Assembly (NCBI GenBank): GCA_903828235.1
Contig: CAIKLM010000077.1
Location: 1 to 50,668, forward strand
DNA: 50,668 nt
Direction of reading: 5' to 3'
Origin: an uncultured beta proteobacterium
GTDB taxonomy: Bacteria; Pseudomonadota; Gammaproteobacteria; Burkholderiales; Burkholderiaceae_C
In this document: positions 10,074-20,785 of the stretch, one piece after another
Layout: every line of letters begins with the position of its first letter
Numbering within the stretch: the stretch's first letter is position 1
The notes under the pieces: model-generated
Database searches by the model: none
What the model was told of the DNA's origin: nothing
Seen by the model: the letters and a program-made list of their open reading frames with translations, nothing else
Program-made: the position numbers and the translations under genes

Positions 10074-10657
10074 AGGCCCGCGCCGGCGCCGGCGGCGCGC
10101 CCCGGCCGCCGGGCGAGGTGCGGCTGATCGGCGGCCGCTTCAAGCGCAGCAAGCTGCCGGTGCCCGACGCCCCCGGCCTGCGCCCCACGCCCGACCGCGT
10201 GCGCGAGACGCTGTTCAACTGGCTGGGGCAGGACCTGTCCGGCTGGCGCGTGCTCGACGCGTTCGCCGGCAGCGGGGCGCTGGGTTTCGAGGCGGCGTCG
10301 CGCGGCGCCGCGGCGGTGACGCTGCTGGAGCACGACGCGCGGCTGGTGGCCGGCCTTGCGGCGGTGCGGCAGCGCCTGGGCGCCGAGGCCGTGACGGTGC
10401 TGCGGGCCGAGGCGCTGGGCTGGATGGCGCGCGCGCCGCGCGCCGGCTTCGAGCTGGTGCTGCTCGACCCGCCGTTCGGCGCCGGGCTGGCCGCGCCGGC
10501 GCTGGCGGCGGCTGCGCCGCTGCTGGCCGGGCACGGCTTCGTCTACCTGGAGACGGCGGCCGGCGACGCCATCGACCCGCTGCCCGCGGGCCTGGAGCCG
10601 CTGCGCGAGCTCAGGGCCGGCGCCGTGCTGGCGAGGCTGTTCCGACGCACCGCCTGA
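10070..10657 (+). CDS. rsmD: 16S rRNA (guanine966-N2)-methyltransferase
   Basis: 195-residue SAM-dependent methyltransferase acting on the small ribosomal subunit. Visible are [15 protein letters not shown] and [15 protein letters not shown] near the N-terminus, the SAM motif [15 protein letters not shown] and the catalytic DPPF at residues 133-136. GTG start overlapping the hisF stop. It normally heads an rsmD-coaD-ferredoxin group, which it does here too, but being directly fused to the end of a his operon is unusual. Confidence 0.93.
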
Positions 10658-10708
10658 CACCTACACTGCGACCGTCGCCACATCGCCCTTGCACGCCCGG
10701 AGGATCGC

Positions 10709-11805
<1,097 letters not shown>

Positions 11806-11809
<4 letters not shown>

Positions 11810-12468
11810 GGCGTCGGGTCGTCGGCGGGCGGCGTGGCGGCCGGGGCTGCCGCCGCGGCGGCCGGTTCCCGGCGCGGCGGCTTGGGCCGGGGCGGCTGCG
11901 CGTGCACGATCTGCAGCGCGCGGTCCATCTGGCCGGCCAGCATCGCGTCCACGGCCTTCAGCGACTGCTCCGAGGCCTTGGCGATGGCCTCGCGGTGCTC
12001 GGCCGAGGGCTTCTTCAGCACGTAGTTCGGGACTTCCGCCTTCTCGCCCGGGTGGCCGATGCCCAGGCGCAGACGCCAGAAGTCCTGCGTGCCCAGCATG
12101 GCGTGGATGTCCTTCAGCCCGTTGTGCCCGGCGGCGCTGCCGCCGAGCTTGAGCTTGGCCTGGCCGGGCAGCAGGTCGAGTTCGTCGTGCACCACGAGGA
12201 TCTGCGCCGGCGCGATCTTGAAGAAGCGCGCCAGGCCCGCGACCGAGACCCCGGAGCGGTTCATGTAGGTCATCGGCTCGAGCAGCCACACCGGGCCGTC
12301 GACCCCGGGCCGCGCCACCCGGGCCACCAGGCCCTGGTAGGCGCGCTCGGGCGCCATCCGCGCGCCCCAGGCCGAGGCCAGCGCATCGAGCCACCAGAAC
12401 CCGGCGTTGTGCCGCGTGGCCTCGTACTCGGTGCCCGGGTTGCCCAGGCCGACGAACAGTCGAATCAT
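11806..12468 (-). CDS. pth: Peptidyl-tRNA hydrolase
   Basis: 220-residue enzyme that recycles peptidyl-tRNA dropped from ribosomes. N10 (GLGNPG) and H20 (RHNAGF) are at the standard positions, followed by [17 protein letters not shown] and the GHNGLKDI motif. The core ends near residue 190; the last 30 or so residues form an Ala/Pro-rich tail that the usual 190-200-residue protein lacks. It follows rplY after the terminator at 12499-12523, so it may be read through or have its own promoter. Confidence 0.95.
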
Positions 12469-12498
12469 GGCGGGGGATTATTGGTGGCGGGCGGGCAT

Positions 12499-12523
12499 GA
12501 AAAAGCCCCACCGCGGTGGGGCT
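12499..12523 (-). terminator. Intrinsic terminator after rplY
   Basis: On the minus strand a perfect 9-bp stem (AGCCCCACC pairing with GGTGGGGCT, GC between the arms) is followed directly by five T residues. It lies about 60 bases past the rplY stop and 30 bases before the pth ATG. This is the clearest intrinsic terminator in the window. Confidence 0.85.
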
Positions 12524-12581
12524 GCAGGGTGACACCCGGCCGGGGGGTCGTGCGCGCGGCACGGGCCCGGCCGCGTGCTCG

Positions 12582-13229
12582 CTATTTCTTGTTCTGCTTC
12601 TCGTCCTTCTTCTTGGGCGCGGGCTTGCCCTTCTCGGCGGCCACCACAGGGGCGGGCGCGGCTTCTTCCTCGGCCTTGGGCACGCTGACGCTGACGATCA
12701 CCGGGTTCAGCGTGCCGCGGCGCACGGCCTTGATGCCTTCGGGCAGCTTCAGGTCGCTGACGTGCAGGCTCTGGTTCTTGGCCAGGCCCGACAGGTCGAT
12801 GGTCACGAACTCCGGCAGCTTGGCGGCCAGGCACTCGATCTCGAGCTCCACCGCCACGTGGTTGACCAGGCACTTGTCGGTCTTCACCGCCGGCGAGTTC
12901 TCTTCGCCGCTGAAGTGCAGCGGCACCTTCTTGCGCAGGCGCGTGGTCTCGTCGACGCGCTGGAAGTCCACGTGCAGCACCTGCGGCTTGTAGGCGTGCA
13001 TCTGGAAGTCGCGCAGCAGCACCTTCTGCACCTGCCCGCCCAGTTCCATCTCGAGGATGGACGAGTGGAAGGCTTCCTTCTTGAGGGCGAAGAACAGCGC
13101 GTTGTGATCGAGCTCGATCGTCTGCGGCGTGCCGGCACCGTAGACGATGCCCGGCACCTTGGCGGCGTGGCGCAGGCGGCGGCTCGCTCCGGTCCCCTGC
13201 TGCGTACGCTCGTAGGCGGTGAATTTCAT
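12582..13229 (-). CDS. rplY: 50S ribosomal protein L25, long (Ctc) form
   Basis: 215 residues: the N-terminal 5S rRNA-binding L25 domain ([27 protein letters not shown]) and the C-terminal CTC/TL5 beta domain ([31 protein letters not shown]). The tail is Ala- and Lys-rich ([14 protein letters not shown]). It lies between prs and pth, the usual betaproteobacterial order, and ends in the terminator at 12499-12523. Confidence 0.95.
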   Translation of the reverse strand: MKFTAYERTQQGTGASRRLRHAAKVPGIVYGAGTPQTIELDHNALFFALKKEAFHSSILEMELGGQVQKVLLRDFQMHAYKPQVLHVDFQRVDETTRLRKKVPLHFSGEENSPAVKTDKCLVNHVAVELEIECLAAKLPEFVTIDLSGLAKNQSLHVSDLKLPEGIKAVRRGTLNPVIVSVSVPKAEEEAAPAPVVAAEKGKPAPKKKDEKQNKK

Positions 13230-13318
13230 GATGGCTCCAGACTTGGATGGGCGCCCGCGACCAGGCTGCCCGGGTGAAGGCCCGCCGCGCCGGATTGCGC
13301 CGCGGGCCGCTGCGCGGA

Positions 13319-14344
13319 TCAGAAGTTGTTGTTCTGCTCCGCGAACAGGGAGGTGACCGACTCGCCGTCCGAGATGCGGCGGATGCTCTCGGCGAACAGG
13401 AAGGCCACGCTGAGCTGGCGGATCTTGGTGCAGCCCTTGGCCGCGTCCGACAGCGGGATGGTGTTGGTGATGACGACCTCGTCGATCGCGCTCTTGGCGA
13501 TGCGCTCCACGGCCGGGCCGCTGAACACCGGGTGCGTGCAGTACGCGAACACGCTCTTGGCGCCGCGCTCCTTGAGCACCTCGGCCGCCTTCACCAGCGT
13601 GCCGGCGGTGTCGATCATGTCGTCCATGATCACGCAGTTGCGGCCCTCGATCTCGCCGATGACGTGCATCACCTCGGACACGTTGGCCGCCGGGCGGCGC
13701 TTGTCGATGATGGCCAGGTCGCAGCCCAGCTGCTTGGCCAGCGCGCGGGCGCGCACCACGCCGCCGACGTCGGGCGACACCACCACCAGGTTGGGGTAGC
13801 GCTTGCTCTTCAGGTCGGACAGCAGCACCGGGCTGGCGTAGATGTTGTCGACCGGGATGTCGAAGAAGCCCTGGATCTGGTCGGCGTGCAGGTCCATGGT
13901 CAGCACGCGCTCCACGCCCACGGTCTCGAGCATGTTGGCCACGACCTTGGCGCTGATGGGCACGCGCATGCTGCGCGGCCGGCGGTCCTGGCGCGCGTAG
14001 CCGAAGTACGGGATGACGGCGGTGATGCGGCGGGCACTCGCGCGCTTGAGCGCGTCGACCATGAACGCCAGCTCCATGAGGTGGTCGTTCGTGGGCGCGC
14101 AGGTGGGCTGGATGACGAAGACGTCGCGCGCCCGCACGTTTTGGCGGATCTCGACAGTGACCTCGCCGTCGGAGAAGCGGCCCACGTCGGCGCTGCCGAG
14201 TTCCACGCCCAGAGCCGTGGCGATCTCGGCCGCCAGCACCGGGTTGGCGCGGCCGGTGAAGAGGACGGTGTTGAACAGCACGGTCGCGCTCGCTGGGTGG
14301 GCTGTGATGGACTGGGCCGCGGCCGCCGGCGGCTCAGGCCCCAT
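13319..14344 (-). CDS. prs: Ribose-phosphate pyrophosphokinase (PRPP synthetase)
   Basis: Makes PRPP from ribose 5-phosphate and ATP, the substrate of HisG among others. Family motifs are complete: [42 protein letters not shown] and the PRPP loop [13 protein letters not shown]. The ATG at 14344 gives 341 residues and lies only 11 bases past the tRNA-Gln 3' end. A GTG at 14281 would give 320 residues, closer to the family's usual 310-325 and without the Ala/Pro-rich first 21 residues. Neither has a clear Shine-Dalgarno; the start is uncertain, the function is not. Confidence 0.95.
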   Translation of the reverse strand: MGPEPPAAAAQSITAHPASATVLFNTVLFTGRANPVLAAEIATALGVELGSADVGRFSDGEVTVEIRQNVRARDVFVIQPTCAPTNDHLMELAFMVDALKRASARRITAVIPYFGYARQDRRPRSMRVPISAKVVANMLETVGVERVLTMDLHADQIQGFFDIPVDNIYASPVLLSDLKSKRYPNLVVVSPDVGGVVRARALAKQLGCDLAIIDKRRPAANVSEVMHVIGEIEGRNCVIMDDMIDTAGTLVKAAEVLKERGAKSVFAYCTHPVFSGPAVERIAKSAIDEVVITNTIPLSDAAKGCTKIRQLSVAFLFAESIRRISDGESVTSLFAEQNNNF

Positions 14345-14355
14345 CGGCGGTTGTT

Positions 14356-14432
14356 TGGCAGGGGAGGAAGGACTCGAACCCTCGCATGTCGGAATCAAAA
14401 TCCGATGCCTTAACCAACTTGGCGACTCCCCT
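14356..14432 (-). tRNA. tRNA-Gln (anticodon TTG)
   Basis: On the minus strand a full cloverleaf can be drawn: acceptor AGGGGAG/CTCCCCT, D stem GCC/GGC, anticodon stem TCGGA/TCCGA with loop TTTTGAT (anticodon TTG), T stem GAGGG/CCTTC with TTCGAGT loop, discriminator G and encoded CCA. It sits between ispE and prs, as in many betaproteobacteria, and is probably cut from a shared transcript. Confidence 0.95.
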
Positions 14433-14474
14433 ACACCGGACCCCCGCTTGCGCGGCGGACCTTTGAAATCCGCT

Positions 14475-15428
14475 TCAGTCTGCCAGCCACGCCGCCAGGG
14501 GCAGGGCTTGCAGGCTGCGGCAATGCCGCCCCACCCAGCCCGCAGGCAGATCGCCCTGCGGGAACGTCGCCATGGATGGGCCGCCGTCGCCGTCTTCCGC
14601 CACGTGCGCAAAGGCCGCGCTGCCGGAGCCGCTCATGCGACCGTTGCCGTAACGCCTGGCAAGCCAGGCCACCGCATCGGCCACGGCCGGGCAGCGATCC
14701 TCGGCGGGGGGTTGCAGGTCGTTGCGGCCGAAGCCCGCTGTCACCGCATCCCACTCCGCCGGCCAGTTCACTGCACCTGCACCGCGAGCGTCTTGCCTCG
14801 GGGCAGCGGCCGCTTGCGCGGCGCCGTCGAAAGAGCCCGAGATCATAACAGGCTCCGTGTCGCGCTTCAGGGCCGGGTGGCCGAAGATCTCGGGCGTGGG
14901 CAGCGACTGCGGCGGTTTCACCACGGCCAGCGGCAGCGCCGGCACGTGCAGGGGCGTGAGCACCTCGCCGATGCCCTCCACGAAGGCCGGCCCGCGGCCC
15001 AGGAAGAACGGCACGTCCGCGCCCAGCTTCAACCCCAGCTCGGCCAGCCGCGGCCGCGGCCAGCCCAGGCCCCACATGCGGTTCAGCGCGATCAGCGTGG
15101 TCGCGGCGTCGGAGCTGCCGCCACCCAGGCCCGCGCCCCAGGGCACCTGCTTGTCGACCAGGATGCGCGCGCCCCAGGCCGTGCCGCTGGCCTGCTGCAG
15201 CGCGCGGGCGGCGCGCAGGCACAGGTCGTCGGGCGGCAGGGCCGGGCCGAGGTCCACGCGCTCGAGGCGGCCGTCGGGCAGTCGCTCGATGTGCAGCGTG
15301 TCGGCCCAGTCGATGGGCACGAACACCGACTGCAGCAAGTGGTAGCCGTCCGCACGGCGGCCCACCACGTGCAGGAACAGGTTGATCTTGGCCGGTGCGG
15401 GCAGGTCGTAAAGGCCGGTGAGCGACAT
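14475..15428 (-). CDS. ispE: 4-diphosphocytidyl-2-C-methyl-D-erythritol kinase
   Basis: GHMP-family kinase of the MEP isoprenoid pathway. Visible are [21 protein letters not shown] at the N-terminus (catalytic Lys), the ATP loop [17 protein letters not shown], and the C-terminal [12 protein letters not shown] segment of about 25 Ala/Gly-rich residues around 220-245 is inserted compared with the usual ~285-residue enzyme, giving 317. I took the ATG at 15428 ([10 protein letters not shown]); an ATG at 15458 would add ten residues and overlap the lolB end by 17 bases. Neither has a strong ribosome-binding site. Confidence 0.92.
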   Translation of the reverse strand: MSLTGLYDLPAPAKINLFLHVVGRRADGYHLLQSVFVPIDWADTLHIERLPDGRLERVDLGPALPPDDLCLRAARALQQASGTAWGARILVDKQVPWGAGLGGGSSDAATTLIALNRMWGLGWPRPRLAELGLKLGADVPFFLGRGPAFVEGIGEVLTPLHVPALPLAVVKPPQSLPTPEIFGHPALKRDTEPVMISGSFDGAAQAAAAPRQDARGAGAVNWPAEWDAVTAGFGRNDLQPPAEDRCPAVADAVAWLARRYGNGRMSGSGSAAFAHVAEDGDGGPSMATFPQGDLPAGWVGRHCRSLQALPLAAWLAD

Positions 15429-15441
15429 GCGGGTGGGGCGT

Positions 15442-15987
15442 TCAGGGAGCTGCCGCATTGTCCAGCCGCACGCGCAGCGTCACCGCCGGCACGGCGGCAC
15501 GGCGGGCCTGCAGCAGTCCCTCGGCCAGCGCGCCCAGCGTCACGACCCAGCCCAGCTGCTCGAAGCCGTCGGCGGTAGCCGTGTGCCCGGCGCCCCGCCA
15601 GGGCCGGCCGGCCAGCCAGTCGGGCAGGGCGGCCAGGGGCAGGGGCTCGCCGAGTGCCTCCCGCGACAGCGCGTCCAGGCTGGCGAAGCGACGCTCGCCC
15701 TCGCCGGCGTCCAGCAGCGCGAGGCCCGGCGCCCAGCGCGCGGCGGCCAGCAGCGTGCCCAGCGGCGACAGCAGCCGCAGTTCGCCCTCGCGGTCGTCGC
15801 CGCGCAGCTCGAAGCCGGCGCTCAGGCTCTGCGGCGGGCGCCCGGGTGCGGCGTCCACTCTCAGGGCCAGGCGACCGCTGGTCCAGCGCGCGGGCGCACC
15901 GGGCGGCGTGGCGCAGGCGCCCAGGCCCAGGGCCGCGAGGCCGGCCAGCAGGGCCAGGCCACGGCGGCGGTGGGGCGCGGCCGTCAA
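15442..15987 (-). CDS. lolB: Outer-membrane lipoprotein LolB
   Basis: 181-residue lipoprotein that inserts lipoproteins delivered by LolA into the outer membrane. The signal peptide ends in a lipobox, GLGAC, about residue 23, followed by ARWTSGRLALRVD and the family's hydrophobic-barrel sequence with GFELRGDDREGELRLLSPLG. No ATG is in frame after the TPR stop; the TTG at 15987 gives a correct signal peptide and lies five bases past that stop, suggesting coupling. Gene order TPR-lolB-ispE is conserved in the order. Confidence 0.85.
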   Translation of the reverse strand: MTAAPHRRRGLALLAGLAALGLGACATPPGAPARWTSGRLALRVDAAPGRPPQSLSAGFELRGDDREGELRLLSPLGTLLAAARWAPGLALLDAGEGERRFASLDALSREALGEPLPLAALPDWLAGRPWRGAGHTATADGFEQLGWVVTLGALAEGLLQARRAAVPAVTLRVRLDNAAAP

Positions 15988-15992
15988 GGCGT

Positions 15993-17798
15993 TCAGAGAT
16001 CGACCCGCAGCCGCGCCAGCGTCTCGCGCAGCACCTCGTTGGCGGCGTCGCGGCCCTTGCTCTCGCGCCAGATGCGGCGGGCCTCGTCGCGCTGGCCCAG
16101 CGACCACAGCACCTCGCCCAGGTGGGCGCCGATCTCGGTGTCGGGCCGCGACGCGTAGGCCTGGCGCAGCAGTCGCAGCGCCGCGTCCTTGTTGCCGAGG
16201 CGGAACTCCACCCAGCCCAGGCTGTCGGTGATGAAGGGGTCGCCGGGCGCCAGCTGCAGCGCCCGCTCGATGAGCTGGCGCGCCTCGGGCAGGCGCTGGC
16301 CGCGATCGGCCAGCGAGTAGCCCAGCGCGTTGTGCGCGTGCGCGTCGTCGGGCTTCAGGGCGATCACGCGGCGCAGCAGCGTCTCCATCTCGGCCATGCG
16401 GTCCAGCCGCTCGGCCATCATCGCCGTCTCGTACAGCAGGCCGGTGTCGTCGCCGAAGCGCTGCAGGGCCTGCGTGAGCACCTCGTGCGCCTCCTTCCAG
16501 CGCTTGACCTCGCGCAGCACCCCCGCCTCGGCCTGCAGCTTGGCGCGGGCGTCCTCGGCGCCGCGCTCGGGCAGCGCGCGGATCAGCGCGCGGGCTTCGC
16601 GCACCCGGCCCTCGCGCGCCAGCATCGAGGCGCGGCGGGCCTGCACCTCCAGCGTGCGGTCCGGGTCGGCGATGCGGGCCAGCCAGCCTTCGGCCGCCTT
16701 GAAGTCGCCGCGCATCTCGGCGGCCTGCGCGAGCATCAGCCAGGCCTGCTCGAGGCGGTCGTCGGGCTCGCCCGAGGCGTCGGCCGTACCGGCACCCGCC
16801 GGGGCGCCCACCAATTCGACGAAGCGCCGGAGCGCGGCCTCGCCCTCGGCCGGGTGCTGGAGCTCGAGGTGCAGCGCCCCCAGCGTGAGATAGGGCCCCG
16901 GCTCCAGCGGCTGCTCCTGGGTGGCCCGCTCCAGTTGCGCCACGGCATCGGCGTAGCGCAGGGCGGAGGTCAGCACGCGGGCGTAGGCCAGCCGCACCGC
17001 GGGCTCGGCGCCCGGCCCGGCCAGGTGTGCGCGCACCAGGGACTCGGCCTCGGGTTGATCGCGCATCAGCTCCAGCGCCAACAGCGCCGGCCCGGGCGCG
17101 CCGGCTTCCAGGCCCTGGGCCTCGCGCGCGAGGGCCAGCGCGCGGCCCGGGTCCTTGGCGTCCATCCAGGCGCGCCCCTGGGCCACGCGGGCCGCCACGG
17201 CCGTCTCGGGCCGGTCGCGGTGGGGCTTGAGCACGTCGTCGAGCAGCCGAGCAGACAGCGGCGCGTCGTTGGCGCGCTGCAGGAAGCGTGGCAGCGACGC
17301 GATCAGGCCGGCCCGCTCGGCCGCGGGCGTCTGCTCCAGCAGCGAACGCAAGGGCTCGGTGACCTCCGCGGCGCGGCCCGTGCCCATCAGCAACTGCACC
17401 TGCAGGCTCAGCGGCTCCAGGTTCTCGGGGCGGGCCAGCCGCCAGGCGCGGGCGGCGGCCAGGGCCTGATCGGCGTTGCGGGCCTGGATGGCGATGTCGA
17501 TGCTGCGGCGGAACAGGCCGTCGTCGCGCGTGCGGCGCGCGGCGTCGACGATCAAGGTGTAGGCCGTGCCGAGGTCGCCCTGGGTGAGCGCGATCTCGCC
17601 GACGAGCAGCTGGTAGAACAGGCGGTCGTCGAGGATGGAGTTCTGCGGCGGGGGTGCAGGGGTCGCAGCGGGCGGGGCGGGCGGCGCGGCGGGTTGCTGC
17701 GCCAGGGCGGCGGGGGCCATCCAGGCCAGCGCAGCGGCGGCCACGAGCGAGCGGACGACGGGCGCGCCCGGTCGGGGCGGCAAGGGGCGGCGGTTCAT
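15993..17798 (-). CDS. Exported TPR-repeat protein
   Basis: 601 residues: signal peptide (about 1-33, ending ALAQQ), a Pro/Ala linker, then helical tetratricopeptide-like repeats to the end. Clear repeats include [39 protein letters not shown] and [20 protein letters not shown]. Such proteins next to lolB are probably periplasmic scaffolds for envelope biogenesis (inference from position). Partners are unknown. Divergent from mutM with only 17 bases between the two starts. Confidence 0.85.
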   Translation of the reverse strand: MNRRPLPPRPGAPVVRSLVAAAALAWMAPAALAQQPAAPPAPPAATPAPPPQNSILDDRLFYQLLVGEIALTQGDLGTAYTLIVDAARRTRDDGLFRRSIDIAIQARNADQALAAARAWRLARPENLEPLSLQVQLLMGTGRAAEVTEPLRSLLEQTPAAERAGLIASLPRFLQRANDAPLSARLLDDVLKPHRDRPETAVAARVAQGRAWMDAKDPGRALALAREAQGLEAGAPGPALLALELMRDQPEAESLVRAHLAGPGAEPAVRLAYARVLTSALRYADAVAQLERATQEQPLEPGPYLTLGALHLELQHPAEGEAALRRFVELVGAPAGAGTADASGEPDDRLEQAWLMLAQAAEMRGDFKAAEGWLARIADPDRTLEVQARRASMLAREGRVREARALIRALPERGAEDARAKLQAEAGVLREVKRWKEAHEVLTQALQRFGDDTGLLYETAMMAERLDRMAEMETLLRRVIALKPDDAHAHNALGYSLADRGQRLPEARQLIERALQLAPGDPFITDSLGWVEFRLGNKDAALRLLRQAYASRPDTEIGAHLGEVLWSLGQRDEARRIWRESKGRDAANEVLRETLARLRVDL

Positions 17799-17803
17799 CC
17801 TCC

Positions 17804-17809
17804 CATAAT
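17804..17809 (+). promoter_or_regulatory. Candidate -10 hexamer just before mutM
   Basis: CATAAT sits six bases before the mutM ATG inside the 17-base gap between divergent genes. No Shine-Dalgarno is visible, so the mutM message may be leaderless. There is no convincing -35. Confidence 0.3.
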
Positions 17810-17815
17810 GCCTGC

Positions 17816-18646
17816 ATGCCGGAGTTGCCGGAGGTCGAAGTCACGCGCAGGGGCATCGCAGGCCCGCTGGCCGGTGCCCAAGTGCACGCGTTGCGCCTGG
17901 GCAAGCCGCTGCGCTGGCCGCTGGGGCGCGAGCCGGGCACCTTCGCGGGCACCATGGTGGGTGGGGTCGAGCGGCGCGGCAAGTACCTGTGGCTGCCGCT
18001 GTCGCGCGCTGGCGCCCCCGAGGGCGGGCTGCTGCTGCACCTGGGCATGTCGGGCTCGCTGGCGCTGCAGGCCGAGGCCGGCCCGCCGGGCCCTCACGAC
18101 CACTTCGACCTCGTCACCGACCGCGGCACGTTGCGGCTGAACGACCCGCGGCGCTTCGGCGCGGTGGTCTGGTCGGCGTCGATGGAGCAGCCGCCGGCGG
18201 CCACGCTGCTGTCGCGCCTGGGTCCCGAGCCCTTCGATCCCGGGCTCACGGCGCCGCGCTTCCACGCGGCGCTCAAGGCGCGCCGCGCGCCGATCAAGGC
18301 CGTGCTGCTGGCCGGCGACGCCGTGGTGGGCGCCGGCAACATCTACGCCTGCGAGGCGCTGTTCGAGGCCGGCATCCACCCGGCGCTGCGCGCCGACCGC
18401 CTGAGCCTGCCGCGCGCCGACCGCCTGCTGGCCGCGGTGCGCCGCACGCTGGCGCGGGCGCTGGCACTGGGCGGCTCGACCCTGCGCGACTTCACCGACG
18501 TGCACGGCGCCAGCGGCGCCTACCAGGCCGAGGCCGCGGTGTACGGCCGCGAGGGCCAGCCCTGCCCGCGCTGCGGCGCCCCGGTGCGGCGCCGCGTGAT
18601 GGCGCAGCGCTCGACCTACTTCTGCGCCAGCTGCCAGAAGCGCTGA
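17816..18646 (+). CDS. mutM: Formamidopyrimidine-DNA glycosylase
   Basis: 276-residue bifunctional glycosylase/AP lyase that removes 8-oxoguanine and formamidopyrimidines. The N-terminus [13 protein letters not shown] carries the catalytic P2 and E3; KRGKYL-type loop GKYLWLPL, the helix-two-turn-helix ([16 protein letters not shown]) and the C-terminal zinc finger (CPRCG ... FCASCQKR) are intact. The start is fixed by the catalytic N-terminal proline. Its partner in the GO repair system, mutY, is 3 kb downstream. Confidence 0.96.
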   Translation: MPELPEVEVTRRGIAGPLAGAQVHALRLGKPLRWPLGREPGTFAGTMVGGVERRGKYLWLPLSRAGAPEGGLLLHLGMSGSLALQAEAGPPGPHDHFDLVTDRGTLRLNDPRRFGAVVWSASMEQPPAATLLSRLGPEPFDPGLTAPRFHAALKARRAPIKAVLLAGDAVVGAGNIYACEALFEAGIHPALRADRLSLPRADRLLAAVRRTLARALALGGSTLRDFTDVHGASGAYQAEAAVYGREGQPCPRCGAPVRRRVMAQRSTYFCASCQKR

Positions 18647-18805
18647 CGCGGTGTCCGCGCCCCGGCCGGCGTCGCGCGCCGCAGCGACTGTCAGCAGTCG
18701 TAACCGACGGGCGCTCCGTGATTTCCGTGGGCGGGCTGTGGCGCCCCTGCGCTAGCATGGGCTTCGCCACTCCCGGCGCCCACCTGCCCCGCTGCCCGCC
18801 GACCG

Positions 18806-20785
18806 ATGCAAAGCCGCATTGCCGACAGCCTCGACGCCCTGGCCACCTGGCGCGGCGAACTGGACCGCGCGGTCGTGCAGCTGGGCCGCTCGCTGCTCGA
18901 GCAGGAACTGCTGGACGACGCCGACCAGGCGCTGCTGGCGGCGCTGCGCGAGCGGTTGGGCTCCGAGACGCTGGTGCTGGCCTTCGTGGCCGAGTTTTCG
19001 CGCGGCAAGAGCGAGCTGATCAACGCGATCTTCTTCGCCGACGCCGGCCAGCGCGTGCTGCCGGCCACGCCGGGGCGCACCACCATGTGCCCGGTGGAAC
19101 TGCGCCACGACCCCGACGCGCCGCCGCGCCTGTCGCTGCTGCCGGTGGAGACCCGCCTGCGCGGCCTGAGCCTGGCCGAGCTGCGGGGCCGCGAGGAGCC
19201 CTGGCACCACGTGCCGCTCGACGCCAAGGATCCCCGCACGCTGGTGCAGGCGCTGGCCGCGGTCACGCGCACGCAGTACGTCGACAAGCAGCGCGCCATC
19301 GACCTGGGCTTCTGGAGCGACGAGCGCCCCGATGACAACCCCCCGGTCGACGCGCGCGGCCTCGTCGAGGTGCCCACCTGGCGCCACGCCGTCATCAACT
19401 ACCCGCACCCGCTGCTCAAGCGCGGCCTCGTGGTCATCGACACGCCGGGCCTCAACGCCATCGGCGCCGAGCCCGAGCTGACGCTGGGCCTGCTGCCCTC
19501 GGCCCATGCCGTGGTCTTCGTGCTCGGGGCCGACACCGGGGTGACGAAGTCCGACCTCGCCATCTGGCGCGACCACCTCGGGCAGGCCAGCCTGGAGCGC
19601 TTCGTCGTGCTCAACAAGATCGACACGCTGGCCGACCCCCTGGTGGGCGAGGCCGTCGTGCAGGCGCAGATCGAGCAGCAGCGCCAGGAGACCGCGCGCA
19701 CGCTGGAGGTGCCGGTCGAGCGGGTGTTCCCGCTGTCGGCCCGCGAGGCGCTGGCGGCCCGCGTCGACCTCGACGAGCGGCGGCTGGCCGCCAGCCGCCT
19801 GCCGCCGCTGGAGGCCGCGCTGGCCACCGGGCTGCTGCCCCGCCGGCAGGAACTGCTGGTGCAGTCGGCCGTGGGCGTGGTGGAGCAGCTGCGCCAGCAG
19901 GCCGGCCGCCGCCTGGCGGACCGCCGCCGCACGCTGGCCGAACAGCTGATGGAACTGCGAGGCCTGCGCGGCAAGAGCGGCGCCAAGACGCGGCTCATGC
20001 TGGAGCGCGTCGAGGCCGAGACGGCCGACTTCGAGCGCTGCACCGCCAAGCTGTCGGCCCTGCGCTCGGTGCAGGCGCGCATCCTCAAGGCGCTGCTGGC
20101 GCAGCTGTCGGCCGATTCACTGCGGCGCGAGGTCGCCGCCATGCACGCCGCGATGACGGCCTCGCTGTTCAACCTGGGCGGCAAGGCGGCCTTCGAGACG
20201 CTGATGACGCGCGTGCGTGCCCAGCTCGCCAAGGCACGCCAGCAGGCGGACGAGATGCGCGAGATGCTCGAGGCGAGCTTCCGCCAGCTCAACACCGAGT
20301 TCGGCTTCTCCTTCGCGGTGGCGCCCATGCCCTCGATGAAGGCCTTCATCGACGAGCTCGACCGCATCGACCAGAACTACAGCCGCTACCTCGGCCTGGG
20401 CCAGGCCATCCGCATGGCCACGCCGGGCTTTGCCGAGCAGTTCCGGCGCCTGCTGCTGAGCAAGCTGCGCGTCGTGTTCGAGAACGCCGCCGGCGAGATC
20501 GAGCTGTGGAGCAAGGGCTCGCAGAGCCAGGTCGAGATGCAGCTGCGCGAGCGCCGGAGAGGCTTCACGCGGCGCAAGGAATCGCTGCAGCGCGTGCAGC
20601 TGGCCGCGGGCGAGCTGGAGCAGCGCATCGCCGAGGTGCAGGCCCAGGACGACCACCTCGGGGCCATGCTGGCACGCCTGAACGCCGTGGCCGACGAGGC
20701 CGTGGCCAGCGCCCGGCGGCTGGGATCGGTGCCGAGCCTGCCCAGGCTGGTGTTCGACGACGGCGCCGAACAAGACGCGGCGTGA
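18806..20785 (+). CDS. Dynamin-family GTPase
   Basis: 659 residues. N-terminal GTPase: P-loop AEFSRGKS (62-69), switch region TPGRTTMCPVEL, G3 DTPG (212-215) and G4 NKID (270-273). The rest is helical, with a strongly charged, coiled-coil-like region about residues 350-450 and 560-640, as in dynamin-like proteins that bind or remodel membranes. The P-loop has Ala where most have Gly first, but the essential GKS is present. There is no obvious transmembrane segment. The stop overlaps mutY (GTGA), and this gene sits beside mutY in other Burkholderiales to my knowledge; the reason for the link is not known. Confidence 0.85.
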   Translation: MQSRIADSLDALATWRGELDRAVVQLGRSLLEQELLDDADQALLAALRERLGSETLVLAFVAEFSRGKSELINAIFFADAGQRVLPATPGRTTMCPVELRHDPDAPPRLSLLPVETRLRGLSLAELRGREEPWHHVPLDAKDPRTLVQALAAVTRTQYVDKQRAIDLGFWSDERPDDNPPVDARGLVEVPTWRHAVINYPHPLLKRGLVVIDTPGLNAIGAEPELTLGLLPSAHAVVFVLGADTGVTKSDLAIWRDHLGQASLERFVVLNKIDTLADPLVGEAVVQAQIEQQRQETARTLEVPVERVFPLSAREALAARVDLDERRLAASRLPPLEAALATGLLPRRQELLVQSAVGVVEQLRQQAGRRLADRRRTLAEQLMELRGLRGKSGAKTRLMLERVEAETADFERCTAKLSALRSVQARILKALLAQLSADSLRREVAAMHAAMTASLFNLGGKAAFETLMTRVRAQLAKARQQADEMREMLEASFRQLNTEFGFSFAVAPMPSMKAFIDELDRIDQNYSRYLGLGQAIRMATPGFAEQFRRLLLSKLRVVFENAAGEIELWSKGSQSQVEMQLRERRRGFTRRKESLQRVQLAAGELEQRIAEVQAQDDHLGAMLARLNAVADEAVASARRLGSVPSLPRLVFDDGAEQDAA

